From the NCBI GenBank assembly GCA_902622575.1, contig CACNQJ010000008.1, forward strand, positions 7,501-45,996: a stretch of DNA of 38,496 bases, read 5' to 3'. This document shows positions 16,517-27,198 of the stretch, piece after piece (the stretch's first letter is position 1; each line of letters begins with the position of its first letter). The notes beneath the pieces were generated by a model. The model was given only the letters and a program-made list of their open reading frames with translations, had not been told where the DNA came from and ran no database searches. The position numbers and the translations under genes were made by a program. Source of the stretch: an uncultured Bacteroidota bacterium (lineage in GTDB: Bacteria > Bacteroidota > Bacteroidia > Flavobacteriales > Flavobacteriaceae).

Positions 16517-16930
16517 ATGAAATTCATTAAGTTATTATTAGTATTTGTTTTTGTAAACTCTTATTCTCAACATTCTTTTGATCAACAAATTAAAGGAAAA
16601 GTAGCAGGTTTAAATATTTATTCACAATCAAGTTTTCCCGGAACACCAAGTAGGATTTTCATTAGAGGACAAGGTTCATTTTTTGGAAGCAACTCCCCAC
16701 TAATAGTGCTTGACGGAATACCCTATGAAAATATTCCTGTGGGGGCAAATGGTAGATTCCCCGGACTGGATATGCTTTCCTTTATTAACACTAGTGATAT
16801 AGAATCTGTTAAGGTGCTTAAAAGTGCTAAGGATGTTGCTCCTTACGGAGTTAGAGGCACTAATGGAGTAATAGTTATAACCACAAAAAATGGCTCGAGC
16901 AATGAAAAAAGATTTAAAATTTTAAAATGA
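16517..16930 (+). CDS. Free-standing SusC-type TonB plug domain protein
   Basis: 137 residues. A signal peptide (MKFIKLLLVFVFVNSYSQ) is followed almost directly by a plug domain of SusC/RagA receptors: IKGKVAGLNIYSQ, RIFIRGQGSFFGSNSPLIVL, DGIPY, SDIESVKVLKSAKDVAPYGV and RGTNGVIVITTK. There is no regulatory-like domain before it and no beta-barrel after it. The protein simply stops after a short lysine-rich tail, and the next gene starts within its stop codon (ATGA). It is not a visible frameshift remnant. A periplasmic binding or TonB-interaction role is an inference. Confidence 0.85.
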   Translation: MKFIKLLLVFVFVNSYSQHSFDQQIKGKVAGLNIYSQSSFPGTPSRIFIRGQGSFFGSNSPLIVLDGIPYENIPVGANGRFPGLDMLSFINTSDIESVKVLKSAKDVAPYGVRGTNGVIVITTKNGSSNEKRFKILK

Positions 16931-18546
16931 TTAAAATTAAAAACATTATAGTCATAAGTTTTCTATTGATTCCTTTTTTAATTTTATCACAAAATTTCAC
17001 AAGACAAGACACACTTAGAGGATCTATTACTGAACAAAGAGCGTGGTGGGATCTCACTTATTATCATTTAGATATTTTGGTAGATCCTGACAATAAATAT
17101 ATCAAAGGAAGTAATACAGTACAATACAAGGTTTTAAGTTCGAATACCAATGAAATGCAGATAGATCTACAAAAACCTTTAAAAATAACAAAAGTGACTC
17201 AAGATGGTCATTCATTGGATTATCGATCAGATGGGTATTCTCATTTTATTAAACTTAAAAAGAAGCAAAAAAAAGGTCAAATAAAAACTGTAAAAGTACA
17301 TTATGAGGGAAATCCAAAAATTGCAGTTAATCCGCCATGGGATGGTGGTTTAACGTGGACTAGAGATTCTAATGGTAAGCATTTTGTTGCAAATAGCAAT
17401 CAAGGTATAGGGGCAAGCATATGGTGGCCCAACAAAGATCATATGTACGATGAAGTTGATAGTATGCTTATAAGTGTAAATGTTCCTAAAGATTTAGTTA
17501 ATGTCTCAAATGGAAGATTAAGGTCTATTGAAGATTTTGGTGATACCAAAACATATCATTGGTTTGTTTCCAATCCTATTAATAATTATGGTGTTAATAT
17601 TAATATAGGTGATTATTTGATGTTTTCGGAAAAGTATGATGGAGAAAGGGGAGAGTTGGATATGGTTTATTATGTGTTAAGAGATAATATTTTAAGAGCC
17701 AAATCTCATTTTAAAGATGCGATTAAAATGATGGAAGCTTTTGAATATTGGTTCGGACCATATCCATTCTATGAAGATAGCTTTAAGATTGTTGAAGTAC
17801 CTTACTTGGGTATGGAACATCAAAGTTCAATAACCTATGGAAATAGATACATGAAAGGTTACAAAGGGATGGATTTATCAAGAACAGGTTGGGGATTAAA
17901 GTTTGATTATATAATTATTCATGAAGCTGGTCATGAATGGTTTGCAAATAATATTACATACAAGGATATAGCTGATATGTGGGTTCATGAATCTTTCACG
18001 ACATATTCAGAAAATCTATTTCTGGATTACCATTATGGGAAGGAGGCATCATCAGAGTATGTTATCGGAACCAGATCTTCTATAAGAAATAAATCTCCTA
18101 TTATTGGACAATATGGAGTAAATCAAAGAGGAAGTGACTTGTATTCAAAAGGGGCAAATGTTCTTCATACTTTACGTCAAATTTGTAAAGATGATGAAAA
18201 ATGGAGAAAAATATTAAGAGGACTAAATAAGGAGTTTTACCACAAGACAGTTACAACTCAAGAAATTGAAAACTATATCTCTGAAAATATGAATTATGAT
18301 CTAACTAAATTCTTTGATCAATATCTTAGGGATTTTAGAGTTCCAACATTTGAATATTTCATTGAAGATGGTGTTTTAAACTATAGATGGATAAATGTAA
18401 TTGATGATTTCAAAATGCCTATAGAGCTTTTAGTTAATGACAAACAAATTTACATCGAGGCTGAATCAAGTTATAAAAAGCTTAAGATTGACTCAGACAT
18501 GATAAAAATTAGTAATGATTACTATGTTTTCTCTCAAAAAATTTAA
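16927..18546 (+). CDS. M1 family metallopeptidase (aminopeptidase N-like), exported
   Basis: 539 residues with a signal peptide (cleavage near LILSQ/N). The N-terminal beta-sandwich domain covers about residues 25-235. The catalytic domain has the substrate-binding motif GMEHQ (M1 consensus GAMEN) and the zinc motif HEAGH followed by exactly 18 residues and then E in WVHESFTTYSENLF. The C-terminus is short, without the long helical domain of full-size aminopeptidase N. Such enzymes trim N-terminal residues from peptides, here probably in the periplasm or at the surface. Overlaps the plug-domain gene by four bases, so the two are translationally coupled. Converges with clpC four bases away. 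Confidence 0.92.
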   Translation: MIKIKNIIVISFLLIPFLILSQNFTRQDTLRGSITEQRAWWDLTYYHLDILVDPDNKYIKGSNTVQYKVLSSNTNEMQIDLQKPLKITKVTQDGHSLDYRSDGYSHFIKLKKKQKKGQIKTVKVHYEGNPKIAVNPPWDGGLTWTRDSNGKHFVANSNQGIGASIWWPNKDHMYDEVDSMLISVNVPKDLVNVSNGRLRSIEDFGDTKTYHWFVSNPINNYGVNINIGDYLMFSEKYDGERGELDMVYYVLRDNILRAKSHFKDAIKMMEAFEYWFGPYPFYEDSFKIVEVPYLGMEHQSSITYGNRYMKGYKGMDLSRTGWGLKFDYIIIHEAGHEWFANNITYKDIADMWVHESFTTYSENLFLDYHYGKEASSEYVIGTRSSIRNKSPIIGQYGVNQRGSDLYSKGANVLHTLRQICKDDEKWRKILRGLNKEFYHKTVTTQEIENYISENMNYDLTKFFDQYLRDFRVPTFEYFIEDGVLNYRWINVIDDFKMPIELLVNDKQIYIEAESSYKKLKIDSDMIKISNDYYVFSQKI

Positions 18547-18550
18547 TATT

Positions 18551-21079
18551 TCAATTAATTTTTATACTTAGAGACTCTGAATCCTTGTTATGTGTTATTT
18601 CAATTTTATCACCCTTTTTTATTTCACTATTGACGATTTTTTTAGCTAGGGGATCCTCAAGATGTTTTTGTATCGCTCTTTTTATTGGTCTTGCACCAAA
18701 TTCTTTATCATAACCTTTATTTGAGATAAATTTTAGAACTTTATTATCAATTTTTACGTGATAGTCTATTTCTTTCAGTCTAGAGATAAAAATATTAATT
18801 TCAATTTTTGCTATTTTTTCAATTTCATTAGTATGTAACTGATTGAAGACTACAATTTCATCAATTCTGTTTAGAAATTCTGGTGAAAATTTTTTGCTAA
18901 GACTCTTTTTTAGTACTTCTGATGATAGTTTATTTTCATCTTTCTTCTTGTAATCAGTGTCAAATCCTACACCAGTTCCAAACTCTTTAAGTTTTCTAGT
19001 ACCAATATTTGAGGTCATTATGATAACAGTATTTTTAAAATCAATTTTTCTCCCAACACTATCAGTGAGATATCCATCATCTAAAACTTGTAATAACATA
19101 TTAAAAACATCTGGATGAGCTTTCTCAATCTCGTCCAGTAAAACAACAGAGTATGGTTTTCTTCTTACTCTTTCACTGAGCTGACCTCCCTCTTCATATC
19201 CAACATAACCTGGGGGTGCCCCAATTAGTCTACTTACGGAAAACTTTTCCATATACTCACTCATGTCAATTCTTATCAATGAATCCTTATTATTAAATAA
19301 TTCTTCACCTAGGGATTTAGCCAGTTGAGTCTTTCCGATTCCAGTTTGTCCAAGAAAAATAAATGACCCAATAGGTTTATTGGGATCTTTCAAACCTGTT
19401 TTATTTCTTTGTATAGCATTAACAACGGCATCAACAGCATCATCTTGACCTATTATTTTGTCTTTTAAACTTTTTTCTAGATTAAATTCCACAACATTTT
19501 CAGTTTGATCAATTTTTCTTAGTGGAACACCAGATATGAGGGAAACAACCTCAATAATATTATCCTCTGAGACAATTTCTCTTTTTTTCTTTAATTCATC
19601 ATCCCACATGCTTTGTTGATCAAGCAATTCTTTTTCAATTTTTTTTTCATCATCTCTTAATCTCGCTGCTTCTTCATATTTCTGGTTTTTAACCACGGTA
19701 TTTTTTTTGTTTCTTACAGATTCAAGTTTATTTTCAAGTTCAACTATTTCTTTAGGAACATCCATATTTGTAATGTGTACTCTCGAACCAGCTTCATCCA
19801 TTGCATCAATTGCTTTATCTGGAAGATTCCTGTCATTTATATATCTGTCGGTTAGTTTAACACATGCCTCAATAGCTTCATCTGTGTATTTAACGTTGTG
19901 GTGATCTTCATACTTATGTTTGATGTCATTTAATATCTCAATTGTTTCGTTAACAGAGGTAGGTTCTACAATAATCTTTTGAAATCTTCTTTCAAGAGCA
20001 CCATCTTTCTCAATATACTTTCTATATTCGTCAAGGGTTGTTGCACCAATACACTGTATTTCCCCTCTTGCTAATGCTGGTTTAAACATGTTTGAAGCAT
20101 CAAGACTGCCCATGGCTCCACCAGCTCCAACAATTGTATGTATTTCATCAATAAATAAGATAATATCCTTATTCTTTTCTATTTCATTCATAACGGCCTT
20201 CATTCTTTCTTCAAATTGACCCCTATACTTTGTTCCGGCAACAACACTTGCCAAATCAAGAGATATTACACGTTTATTGTATAAAAGTCTAGAAACTTTT
20301 CTTTCTACTATCCTTAAAGCTAAACCCTCAGCTATGGCAGATTTACCTACACCAGGCTCACCAATTAACAATGGGTTGTTTTTCTTTCTTCTACTTAGTA
20401 TCTGAGAAACTCGCTCTATCTCTTTGTGTCTTCCTATAATGGGATCAAGTTTGCCTTCACTAGCAAAGTGAGTTAGATCTCTTCCAAAATTATCTAATAC
20501 AGGTGTTTTTGATTTTTTTGATTTATTCGATGATTTTACATTGAATGGATTTTCTTCTATAGGATTCTCATCCTGATCAGATTCATCATCGAAGGTTTGA
20601 GATGATTTGACTTCATCAATAACATCTTTAGATTCAGAAATTTGCTCTTTAAATTGATCCTTAACAACATCATAACTCAAGTTTAGTTTTTCTAATAATT
20701 TTGTTGTGGGATCGTTTTCATTTCTTAAAATACATAAAAGTAAATGAGCAGTATTAATTGAATTGCCCTGAAATAATTTTGCTTCAAGAAAAGTTGTTTT
20801 TAGAGCTCTTTCAGCTTGCCGAGTTAGGTGTAAGTTTTTTCTCAAATTTTCCTCATAATTCATTATTGGGTTAGGCGGGCTTAGAATTTCTATTTTTTTT
20901 CTTAGAAATTCAAGATCTATATCTAAAGAATTTAAAATTTTGATTGCCTTTCCGCCACCATCTCTCAGTATGCCAAGCAAAAGATGTTCAGTACCAATAA
21001 AGTCATGGCCTAACCTGATAGCTTCTTCCTTGCTGTAGGTTATAACATCCTTAACTCTTGATGAAAAATTATCGTCCAT
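18551..21079 (-). CDS. clpC: ATP-dependent Clp protease ATP-binding subunit ClpC
   Basis: 842 residues. Two Clp-N repeats (about 1-145) are followed by an acidic linker. The first AAA+ module has Walker A GEPGVGKS (240-247) and Walker B ILFIDE. A UVR-type coiled middle domain lies at about 445-500, and the second AAA+ module has Walker A GQTGIGKT (577-584) and pore loop GYVGYEEGG. A VGF tripeptide in GTGVGFDTD matches the ClpP-docking loop, so it should unfold substrates for ClpP. The UVR segment marks it as ClpC rather than ClpB or ClpA. The start MDDNFSSRVKDVITYSKEEA is the standard one. Divergent from gyrA across 157 bases. Confidence 0.95.
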   Translation of the reverse strand: MDDNFSSRVKDVITYSKEEAIRLGHDFIGTEHLLLGILRDGGGKAIKILNSLDIDLEFLRKKIEILSPPNPIMNYEENLRKNLHLTRQAERALKTTFLEAKLFQGNSINTAHLLLCILRNENDPTTKLLEKLNLSYDVVKDQFKEQISESKDVIDEVKSSQTFDDESDQDENPIEENPFNVKSSNKSKKSKTPVLDNFGRDLTHFASEGKLDPIIGRHKEIERVSQILSRRKKNNPLLIGEPGVGKSAIAEGLALRIVERKVSRLLYNKRVISLDLASVVAGTKYRGQFEERMKAVMNEIEKNKDIILFIDEIHTIVGAGGAMGSLDASNMFKPALARGEIQCIGATTLDEYRKYIEKDGALERRFQKIIVEPTSVNETIEILNDIKHKYEDHHNVKYTDEAIEACVKLTDRYINDRNLPDKAIDAMDEAGSRVHITNMDVPKEIVELENKLESVRNKKNTVVKNQKYEEAARLRDDEKKIEKELLDQQSMWDDELKKKREIVSEDNIIEVVSLISGVPLRKIDQTENVVEFNLEKSLKDKIIGQDDAVDAVVNAIQRNKTGLKDPNKPIGSFIFLGQTGIGKTQLAKSLGEELFNNKDSLIRIDMSEYMEKFSVSRLIGAPPGYVGYEEGGQLSERVRRKPYSVVLLDEIEKAHPDVFNMLLQVLDDGYLTDSVGRKIDFKNTVIIMTSNIGTRKLKEFGTGVGFDTDYKKKDENKLSSEVLKKSLSKKFSPEFLNRIDEIVVFNQLHTNEIEKIAKIEINIFISRLKEIDYHVKIDNKVLKFISNKGYDKEFGARPIKRAIQKHLEDPLAKKIVNSEIKKGDKIEITHNKDSESLSIKIN

Positions 21080-21236
21080 AAACGGTAAAAGTAATAATTA
21101 ATAAAAATAAACTAAAATAATTGAAACTTATTCTTAAAAACATAGTAATAATGTTAATAAGTTTACAAAAATCATACCCTTTTAAATTTAATCTTTTACC
21201 TCATATGATTATCTTTAATAACTAGAAAAAAAAACT
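21080..21236. promoter_or_regulatory. Divergent clpC-gyrA intergenic region
   Basis: 157 very AT-rich bases holding the promoters of both genes. For gyrA, TATCTTTA at 21210-21217 resembles the -7 element TAnnTTTG and lies 19 bases before the ATG. For clpC, the minus strand reads TACTTTTA shortly before its ATG. Neither has a clear TTG at the -33 position, and I see no heat-shock inverted repeat of the CIRCE type. Confidence 0.35.
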
Positions 21237-23732
21237 ATGGCTGAAGGTGAAAAATTAATCCCAATAAATATTGAAGATGCTATGAAATCCGCATACATTG
21301 ATTATTCGATGTCTGTAATTGTTTCAAGAGCTCTTCCCGATGTCAGAGATGGACTAAAGCCAGTGCATAGAAGAGTGCTTTTTGGTATGAGTGAACTAGG
21401 TTTAAGATCAAATAGTAAATACAAAAAATCTGCATTCATTGTTGGCGAAGTATTAGGTAAATATCATCCCCACGGTGATAGCTCTGTCTACGATACTATG
21501 GTAAGGATGGCTCAAGAATGGAGTCTTAGATATATGCTGGTTGATGGTCAAGGTAATTTTGGATCAATTGATGGTGATAGTCCAGCTGCTATGAGATACA
21601 CAGAAGCAAGGCTCAAGAAGATTTCAGAAGAAATGGTTGAAGATTTGGATAAAGATACAGTTGATTTTCAGTTAAATTATGATGACTCTATCAAAGAACC
21701 TACTGTACTACCAACTAAAATTCCGAGTTTACTTGTCAACGGTGCCTCAGGGATTGCAGTTGGAATGGCCACAAATATGCCTCCTCACAACTTATCAGAG
21801 GTAATTGATGGCACAGTTGCTTATATCGATAATAATAATATTGAAATAGATGAACTAATAAAGTATGTCAAAGCACCAGACTTTCCAACAGGTGGTGTTA
21901 TTTATGGTTATGATGGTGTGAAAAATGCCTTTGAGACTGGAAGAGGAAAAGTTGTTATGAGAGGAAAAGCATCTTTCGAAGAAGTCAATGGTCGTGAATG
22001 TATAATAGTTAGTGAAATTCCTTACCAGGTTAACAAAGCAGATATGATTCAAAGAACCGCTGAGCTTATTAATGATAAAAAAATTGAAGGTATTTCGAAT
22101 ATTAGAGATGAATCTGACAGGAAAGGTATGAGAATTGTTTATATTCTTAAAAGAGACGCTATTCCAAATATTGTATTAAATACACTATATAAATATACAG
22201 CTCTTCAGTCATCATTTAGTGTAAATAATATTGCTCTAGTGAATGGTAGGCCAATGCTTCTCAACCTTAAGGAGATGATTAAATACTTCGTTGAACATAG
22301 ACATGATGTTGTGGTACGAAGAACAAAATATGATTTAAAAAAGGCAGAAGAAAGAGCACACATACTTGAAGGATTAATTGTAGCATCTGATAATATTGAT
22401 AAAGTTATCGAAATAATAAAAAAATCTTCCAATGCTGACGATGCTAGAAAAAACTTAATAAAAGAATATGATTTATCAGAGGTTCAAGCGAAGGCAATTG
22501 TTGAAATGAGATTAAGACAATTGACTGGATTAGAACAAGATAAATTAAGAGATGAATTCGATGGATTGTTAGAGCTCATTAAAGATTTAAAAAACATTCT
22601 CGAAGATAAAGATAGAAGAATGTCGATTATTAAAGATGAGCTTATTGAAATTAAAGAAAAACATGGTGATGAAAGAAGATCAGTTATTGAGTTTTCGGGA
22701 GGAGAGCTAAGTATTGAAGATATGATTCCGGATGAGAAAGTTGTTCTAACAATCTCACATGCTGGATATATAAAAAGGACTCCTTTAGCAGAATACAAAA
22801 CACAACACCGGGGTGGTGTCGGCCAAAAAGGATCAACAACGAGGAGTGAAGACTTCTTGGAATATTTATTTGTTGGAACAAATCATCAATATATGCTTTT
22901 CTTTACTCAAAAAGGTAAATGCTTTTGGATGAGGGTTTTTGAAATACCCGAAGGGAGCAAGCTTTCGAAAGGAAGAGCAATTCAAAACTTAATTAATATT
23001 GAACCTGACGATAAGGTAAAAGCATTTATTTGTACTCAAGATCTTAAAGACGAGGATTACATTAATAATCATTTTGTGATAATGTGTACCAAGAAAGGTC
23101 AAGTTAAAAAAACATCACTTGAACAATATTCAAGACCTAGATCTAATGGAATTAATGCTATTACTATAAAGGAAGGGGATGAGCTATTAGAAGCTAAATT
23201 AACAACAGGAAATTCACAAATTTTAATGTCTGTCAAATCTGGCAAATGTATTAGGTTTGAAGAAAGTAAAACAAGACCTATGGGAAGGAATGCATCAGGT
23301 GTAAGAGGTGTGAGACTAAAAGATGATAATGATGAGGTTGTAGGAATGTTATCTGTAAATGATATGGATAGTGATATTTTAGTTGTTTCAGAAAATGGAT
23401 ATGGTAAAAGATCAAAATTAGATGACTACAGGATCACAAATAGAGGTGGAAAAGGTGTTAAAACAATTTCTATAACTGAAAAAACTGGAAATCTAGTTTC
23501 TATCAAGAATGTTGCCGATGGTGATGATTTAATGATTATAAATAAATCAGGAATCGCTATTAGAATGGAAGTCAATTCTCTTCGTGTCATGGGCAGGGCG
23601 ACACAAGGTGTAAAATTAATTAATTTAAAAGATAGTGACTCAATTGCCGCAGTAGCTAAAGTTGTACTTGATGATGAAGAAGTTCAGGATATTGATGATA
23701 TTGAGGTTGTTGATGATAATCAAATAAATTAA
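21237..23732 (+). CDS. gyrA: DNA gyrase subunit A
   Basis: 831 residues. The breakage-reunion domain starts [20 protein letters not shown]. The catalytic tyrosine is Tyr121 in [10 protein letters not shown], and the quinolone-determining region reads [11 protein letters not shown], with Ser82 and Asp86 at the positions equivalent to E. coli Ser83 and Asp87, so no classical resistance change is seen. The C-terminal beta-pinwheel contains a GyrA box [10 protein letters not shown], needed for DNA wrapping and negative supercoiling, which separates it from ParC. The C-terminus is acidic. With GyrB it introduces negative supercoils. The TPR gene follows after 18 bases. Confidence 0.97.
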   Translation: MAEGEKLIPINIEDAMKSAYIDYSMSVIVSRALPDVRDGLKPVHRRVLFGMSELGLRSNSKYKKSAFIVGEVLGKYHPHGDSSVYDTMVRMAQEWSLRYMLVDGQGNFGSIDGDSPAAMRYTEARLKKISEEMVEDLDKDTVDFQLNYDDSIKEPTVLPTKIPSLLVNGASGIAVGMATNMPPHNLSEVIDGTVAYIDNNNIEIDELIKYVKAPDFPTGGVIYGYDGVKNAFETGRGKVVMRGKASFEEVNGRECIIVSEIPYQVNKADMIQRTAELINDKKIEGISNIRDESDRKGMRIVYILKRDAIPNIVLNTLYKYTALQSSFSVNNIALVNGRPMLLNLKEMIKYFVEHRHDVVVRRTKYDLKKAEERAHILEGLIVASDNIDKVIEIIKKSSNADDARKNLIKEYDLSEVQAKAIVEMRLRQLTGLEQDKLRDEFDGLLELIKDLKNILEDKDRRMSIIKDELIEIKEKHGDERRSVIEFSGGELSIEDMIPDEKVVLTISHAGYIKRTPLAEYKTQHRGGVGQKGSTTRSEDFLEYLFVGTNHQYMLFFTQKGKCFWMRVFEIPEGSKLSKGRAIQNLINIEPDDKVKAFICTQDLKDEDYINNHFVIMCTKKGQVKKTSLEQYSRPRSNGINAITIKEGDELLEAKLTTGNSQILMSVKSGKCIRFEESKTRPMGRNASGVRGVRLKDDNDEVVGMLSVNDMDSDILVVSENGYGKRSKLDDYRITNRGGKGVKTISITEKTGNLVSIKNVADGDDLMIINKSGIAIRMEVNSLRVMGRATQGVKLINLKDSDSIAAVAKVVLDDEEVQDIDDIEVVDDNQIN

Positions 23733-23750
23733 TACATTTAAAAATAAATT

Positions 23751-25037
23751 ATGAGAAATATTGTTTGCATCGCATTAATTGCTTTATGTTTTAGCGTTCA
23801 GGCTCAAAAAAAAGAGTTAAGAAAGATTGATAAGTTAGTTCTAGAGTCTTTCTATGATGAAGCAAAAGACGAGCTTGAAAATGCTAAAAATTTAATACTT
23901 GCATCTGATGATAAGTACAAGGCACAGTATTATTTTTATGATAGTAAGGTTAGTAATGAATTGAAGGAGTTTGAGAATGCAATTAACTCTTTAAATAGTT
24001 TAAATAAAGTTAATCCAAATGAAAACCTACCTACAAAATATCAGCAAGAGTATTCCAATCTGAAAATTATTATTTCTAATTCAATTGTCAATTCCGCTGT
24101 TACTGATAATCAAAATGGAGATTTTTTAGATGCAGCTAAAAAATTGATAATGGCTTATGAAATGGATAAAGAAGAGTATATTAATTATCTATATTTTGCA
24201 GCTGGCAGTGCAGTAAATGGAAAAGATTACGAATCAGCATTAAAGCATTACCTGGCTCTAAAAAATAATGGGTACACTGGAATAGTTGATGAGTATTTTG
24301 TTACTAATAATGAGACAGGATTAGAGGAGAAGGTTTCTCAAACAGAATATGATTTACTGAAAAGCTCTAAGGATTATTCAAATCCAAGAATTGGACAAAC
24401 TGAATCGAGATTCCCTGAAATTGTAAAAAACATTGCATTGATTTATGTACAACAAGGTAAAAATGAGTTAGCTGAATCTGCTATTAAAGAAGCAAGAGAA
24501 ATTCAGCCTGATGATGTAAGTTTATTACTAAACGAAGCTGATTTATACATTAGAATCAGTAATAATTCCGTCAATGATGAGGATAGACTTTTATATAGAA
24601 ATAAGTTTAAAACATTGATGGAAAAAGCTATACAAATTGACCCTGATAATGGTATTTTGTATTATAATCTTGGTGTTATATACGCCGAGCAAGGCGAGTT
24701 TGTTTTGGCTAAAGAAAAATATTTTCAAGCTATAAAGCTTGTCCCTGACTATGTAGATGCGTATTTAAATTTAGTATCTGTTATTCTTGAGGATGAGACA
24801 GCAATTGTCGAGGAGATGAACAATCTTGGAAATTCAAGAAAGGATGATTTAAGATATGAGGAGTTGAAAGAACAACGTGAAGATTTATACCGTGAATGCA
24901 TTCCATTATTAGAGGACCTGATTACTGTTTCACCTTCAAACATTGATGCGTTAAACACCCTTAAAAATATTTATGGAGTTTTAGGAAATAATGAAGCTTT
25001 TATGAAGGTAAAGGCCAAGATTGATGAACTACAATAA
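23751..25037 (+). CDS. Exported tetratricopeptide repeat protein
   Basis: 428 residues with a signal peptide (MRNIVCIALIALCFSVQAQ). Several helical repeats follow; the clearest TPR is LYYNLGVIYAEQGEFVLAKE, continuing KYFQAIKLVPDYVDAYLNLV, near residues 302-342. Others start around FPEIVKNIALIYVQQGKNEL and YLYFAAGSAVNGKDYESALK. TPR arrays are protein-binding scaffolds. A TPR gene just after gyrA is a familiar arrangement in Flavobacteriia, but its function is not established. Location is probably periplasmic. It ends two bases from the stop codon of the convergent C40 peptidase gene. Confidence 0.85.
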   Translation: MRNIVCIALIALCFSVQAQKKELRKIDKLVLESFYDEAKDELENAKNLILASDDKYKAQYYFYDSKVSNELKEFENAINSLNSLNKVNPNENLPTKYQQEYSNLKIIISNSIVNSAVTDNQNGDFLDAAKKLIMAYEMDKEEYINYLYFAAGSAVNGKDYESALKHYLALKNNGYTGIVDEYFVTNNETGLEEKVSQTEYDLLKSSKDYSNPRIGQTESRFPEIVKNIALIYVQQGKNELAESAIKEAREIQPDDVSLLLNEADLYIRISNNSVNDEDRLLYRNKFKTLMEKAIQIDPDNGILYYNLGVIYAEQGEFVLAKEKYFQAIKLVPDYVDAYLNLVSVILEDETAIVEEMNNLGNSRKDDLRYEELKEQREDLYRECIPLLEDLITVSPSNIDALNTLKNIYGVLGNNEAFMKVKAKIDELQ

Positions 25038-25039
25038 AT

Positions 25040-25762
25040 TTAGCTAACTCTTTTTACTTTTTGAAGAATATGAGTTATTCTTTTTTCTTGTTCGTTATAA
25101 ATTCCCTTTGAGGTTAATTTATCTATTCTTACTGTTCCATATGCATGAATAATTTTTGATTTGTTAATTATTATTCCTACATGAGTTATTTTTTTAGGAC
25201 TTTTTCCAAAAAATGCTAAGTCACCTAGTTTAAAATCCGAATTAATTTCCTTTCCATATTTATACTGATCGCAGGCGTCACGAGGTAATATAATATTAAT
25301 TGTTTTAAATATAGATTGTACAAGTCCAGAACAATCGGTTCCAAATTTGGTTTTACCACCCCATAAGTAAGGGGAATTTAAAAAAGATTTTATGGTTTTT
25401 TTTATCGATTTAGATACATGAGTTTTTTTATAACTACAGTTAAGAAATTTAGCTGTACTAATTAAGCTTCCTGTTGGTACAGTAATTTTAAAATTAGAAT
25501 TTACTATTACCATTTCATTTGTAGCAAATTCATTCTCATTTTCGGATAAAAGATTGTAATCCTCTTTAAGAATTTTTTGGTAGTGCAAATTTCTAATCCA
25601 ACCTTTATAATCATCAAGATTACTTATTATTAAACTCCAATTATCTTTTACTTCTATTATGGAAATGATTTCACCAAAAAACAATTGATTTATCATTTCA
25701 GATTTTGCATTATTTTTCTTTCTAACAGGAACAATATTTAAACTTATTAGACCATATTCCAT
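25040..25762 (-). CDS. C40 (NlpC/P60) family cell-wall peptidase with N-terminal SH3-like domain
   Basis: About 240 residues. The N-terminal 70 residues (MEYGLISLNIVPVRKKNNAK) resemble a bacterial SH3 domain. The NlpC/P60 domain follows, with YLWGGKTKFGTDCSGLVQ holding the catalytic cysteine, THVGI the catalytic histidine, and IIHAYG the third polar residue. Such enzymes cut peptide cross-bridges of peptidoglycan. I chose the ATG at 25762 because the in-frame codon nine bases upstream is a TTG and relatives begin like MEYG. No clear signal peptide is present, as in many flavobacterial homologues, so its route to the wall is unclear. Confidence 0.88.
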   Translation of the reverse strand: MEYGLISLNIVPVRKKNNAKSEMINQLFFGEIISIIEVKDNWSLIISNLDDYKGWIRNLHYQKILKEDYNLLSENENEFATNEMVIVNSNFKITVPTGSLISTAKFLNCSYKKTHVSKSIKKTIKSFLNSPYLWGGKTKFGTDCSGLVQSIFKTINIILPRDACDQYKYGKEINSDFKLGDLAFFGKSPKKITHVGIIINKSKIIHAYGTVRIDKLTSKGIYNEQEKRITHILQKVKRVS

Positions 25763-25827
25763 TATCCTCAAAATTAATTTAAAAAAAAATAAAAAACTTA
25801 TTCAAGCATATTTTTTAAATTTAAGGT

Positions 25828-27198
25828 GTGATTGTTGAACAATTTTACACCTCCTGTTTATCTCAAGCTTCATACTACATTGAATGTTCAAGAGAGGTAG
25901 CTATTATTGATCCAAGCAGAGAAGTTGATCATTTTATTGAAAAAGCTAGTTCAACAAACTCTAAAATAAAATATATTTTTCAGACTCATTTTCATGCAGA
26001 TTTTGTTAGTGGTCACCTTACACTTTCAAAGCTTACTGAAGCTCCCATTGTATATGGTCCAAATGCTGATCCATTATATGAATGTGTAATTTCTAAAGAC
26101 GGTGATACTTTTAGACTAGGTGATTGCAATATAAAGGTGATTCACACTCCGGGACATACATTAGAAAGCACATCATATTTACTGATGGATAAAAACAATA
26201 AACAACATTCAATTTTTACAGGTGATACATTGTTTTTAGGTGATGTTGGTATTCCAGATGTTGCCCAGAGATATAAAGGAATGAGTAAAGAAGATTTAGC
26301 AGGAGTTTTATATGATTCTATAAATAATAAAATAAAACCTTTGAATAATGATATTACAGTCTATCCTGGACATGGAGCTGGATCTGCATGCGGAAAAAGT
26401 ATGATGAAGGAAACTGTAGATTCATTATCAAATCAAAAAATAATTAACTATTCACTTAATGGGACTTTTACAAAAACTGAGTTTATAAAAGAGTTAACTA
26501 ATGATCTTCCTGAACCACCAGCTTATTTTCCTGCAAATGTTAAATTAAATCAGGAAGGATATGATGATTTAAGTGTTGTAATGAACAATTCATTAAATCT
26601 TATCTCACCGAATGAATATAAACAGTTAATTAAAAGTGATGATATTAGTATTCTAGATACTAGAGATTCCATCGATTTTGTTAAATATCATTTGCCAAAT
26701 TCAATTTTTATTGGTCTAAATGGACGCTTTGCTCCATGGGTAGGTGCGATTTTGAAAGATGTAAACACACAAATAATCTTTGTATGTAATAGTGGTAAAG
26801 AAAAAGAAGTTATTACGAGATTAGCTAGAATTGGTTTTGATAAGTGTATAGGATATATCAATATTGATAATGAGGATCAAATTTTATCATTCTCAGAACC
26901 TAATTCTCTTAAATGTGTTAATCCATCTGATTTTATAAAATCAGTTGAAAATTCTAATATTATAGATGTGAGAACCAAAAATGAATTTAAAAATGGCACT
27001 TATAAGACATCTCAAAACATACCATTAAGTACAATTGAGGAAGAAATAGATAATATTTCTGATAATTCATATGTTTTTTGTGCTGGTGGATACAGAAGTG
27101 TAATTGCTTGCTCTATTCTAATGAAGAATGGGAAAAAAAATTTAATTAATGTTCATGAGGGTTACCTTGGAATTAATAAACAAATTGAATCACAATAA
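25828..27198 (+). CDS. Metallo-beta-lactamase fold protein with two rhodanese domains (persulfide dioxygenase-like)
   Basis: 456 residues beginning at a GTG codon; MIVEQFYTSCLSQASYYIE is the expected family start. The metallo-hydrolase domain (1-235) has THFHADFVSGH (His54, His56, Asp58), HTPGHT (His110) and TGDTLFLGDVG (Asp133), the pattern of ETHE1-type iron persulfide dioxygenases. Two rhodanese domains follow: one with Cys320 in IIFVCNSGKEKE, one with Cys418 in VFCAGGYRS. The protein likely handles glutathione-type persulfides or related sulfane sulfur in the cytoplasm. The next gene, an exported rhodanese, starts in its stop codon (TAATG), supporting a shared sulfur-handling role. Confidence 0.9.
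   Translation: MIVEQFYTSCLSQASYYIECSREVAIIDPSREVDHFIEKASSTNSKIKYIFQTHFHADFVSGHLTLSKLTEAPIVYGPNADPLYECVISKDGDTFRLGDCNIKVIHTPGHTLESTSYLLMDKNNKQHSIFTGDTLFLGDVGIPDVAQRYKGMSKEDLAGVLYDSINNKIKPLNNDITVYPGHGAGSACGKSMMKETVDSLSNQKIINYSLNGTFTKTEFIKELTNDLPEPPAYFPANVKLNQEGYDDLSVVMNNSLNLISPNEYKQLIKSDDISILDTRDSIDFVKYHLPNSIFIGLNGRFAPWVGAILKDVNTQIIFVCNSGKEKEVITRLARIGFDKCIGYINIDNEDQILSFSEPNSLKCVNPSDFIKSVENSNIIDVRTKNEFKNGTYKTSQNIPLSTIEEEIDNISDNSYVFCAGGYRSVIACSILMKNGKKNLINVHEGYLGINKQIESQ

Noticed and set aside
16517-16930. Plug-domain gene as a frameshifted remnant of a full TonB-dependent receptor
   Set aside because: It has its own signal peptide directly before the plug, ends cleanly after the plug, and the next gene is an intact M1 peptidase beginning in its stop codon; no barrel sequence is found in any frame.
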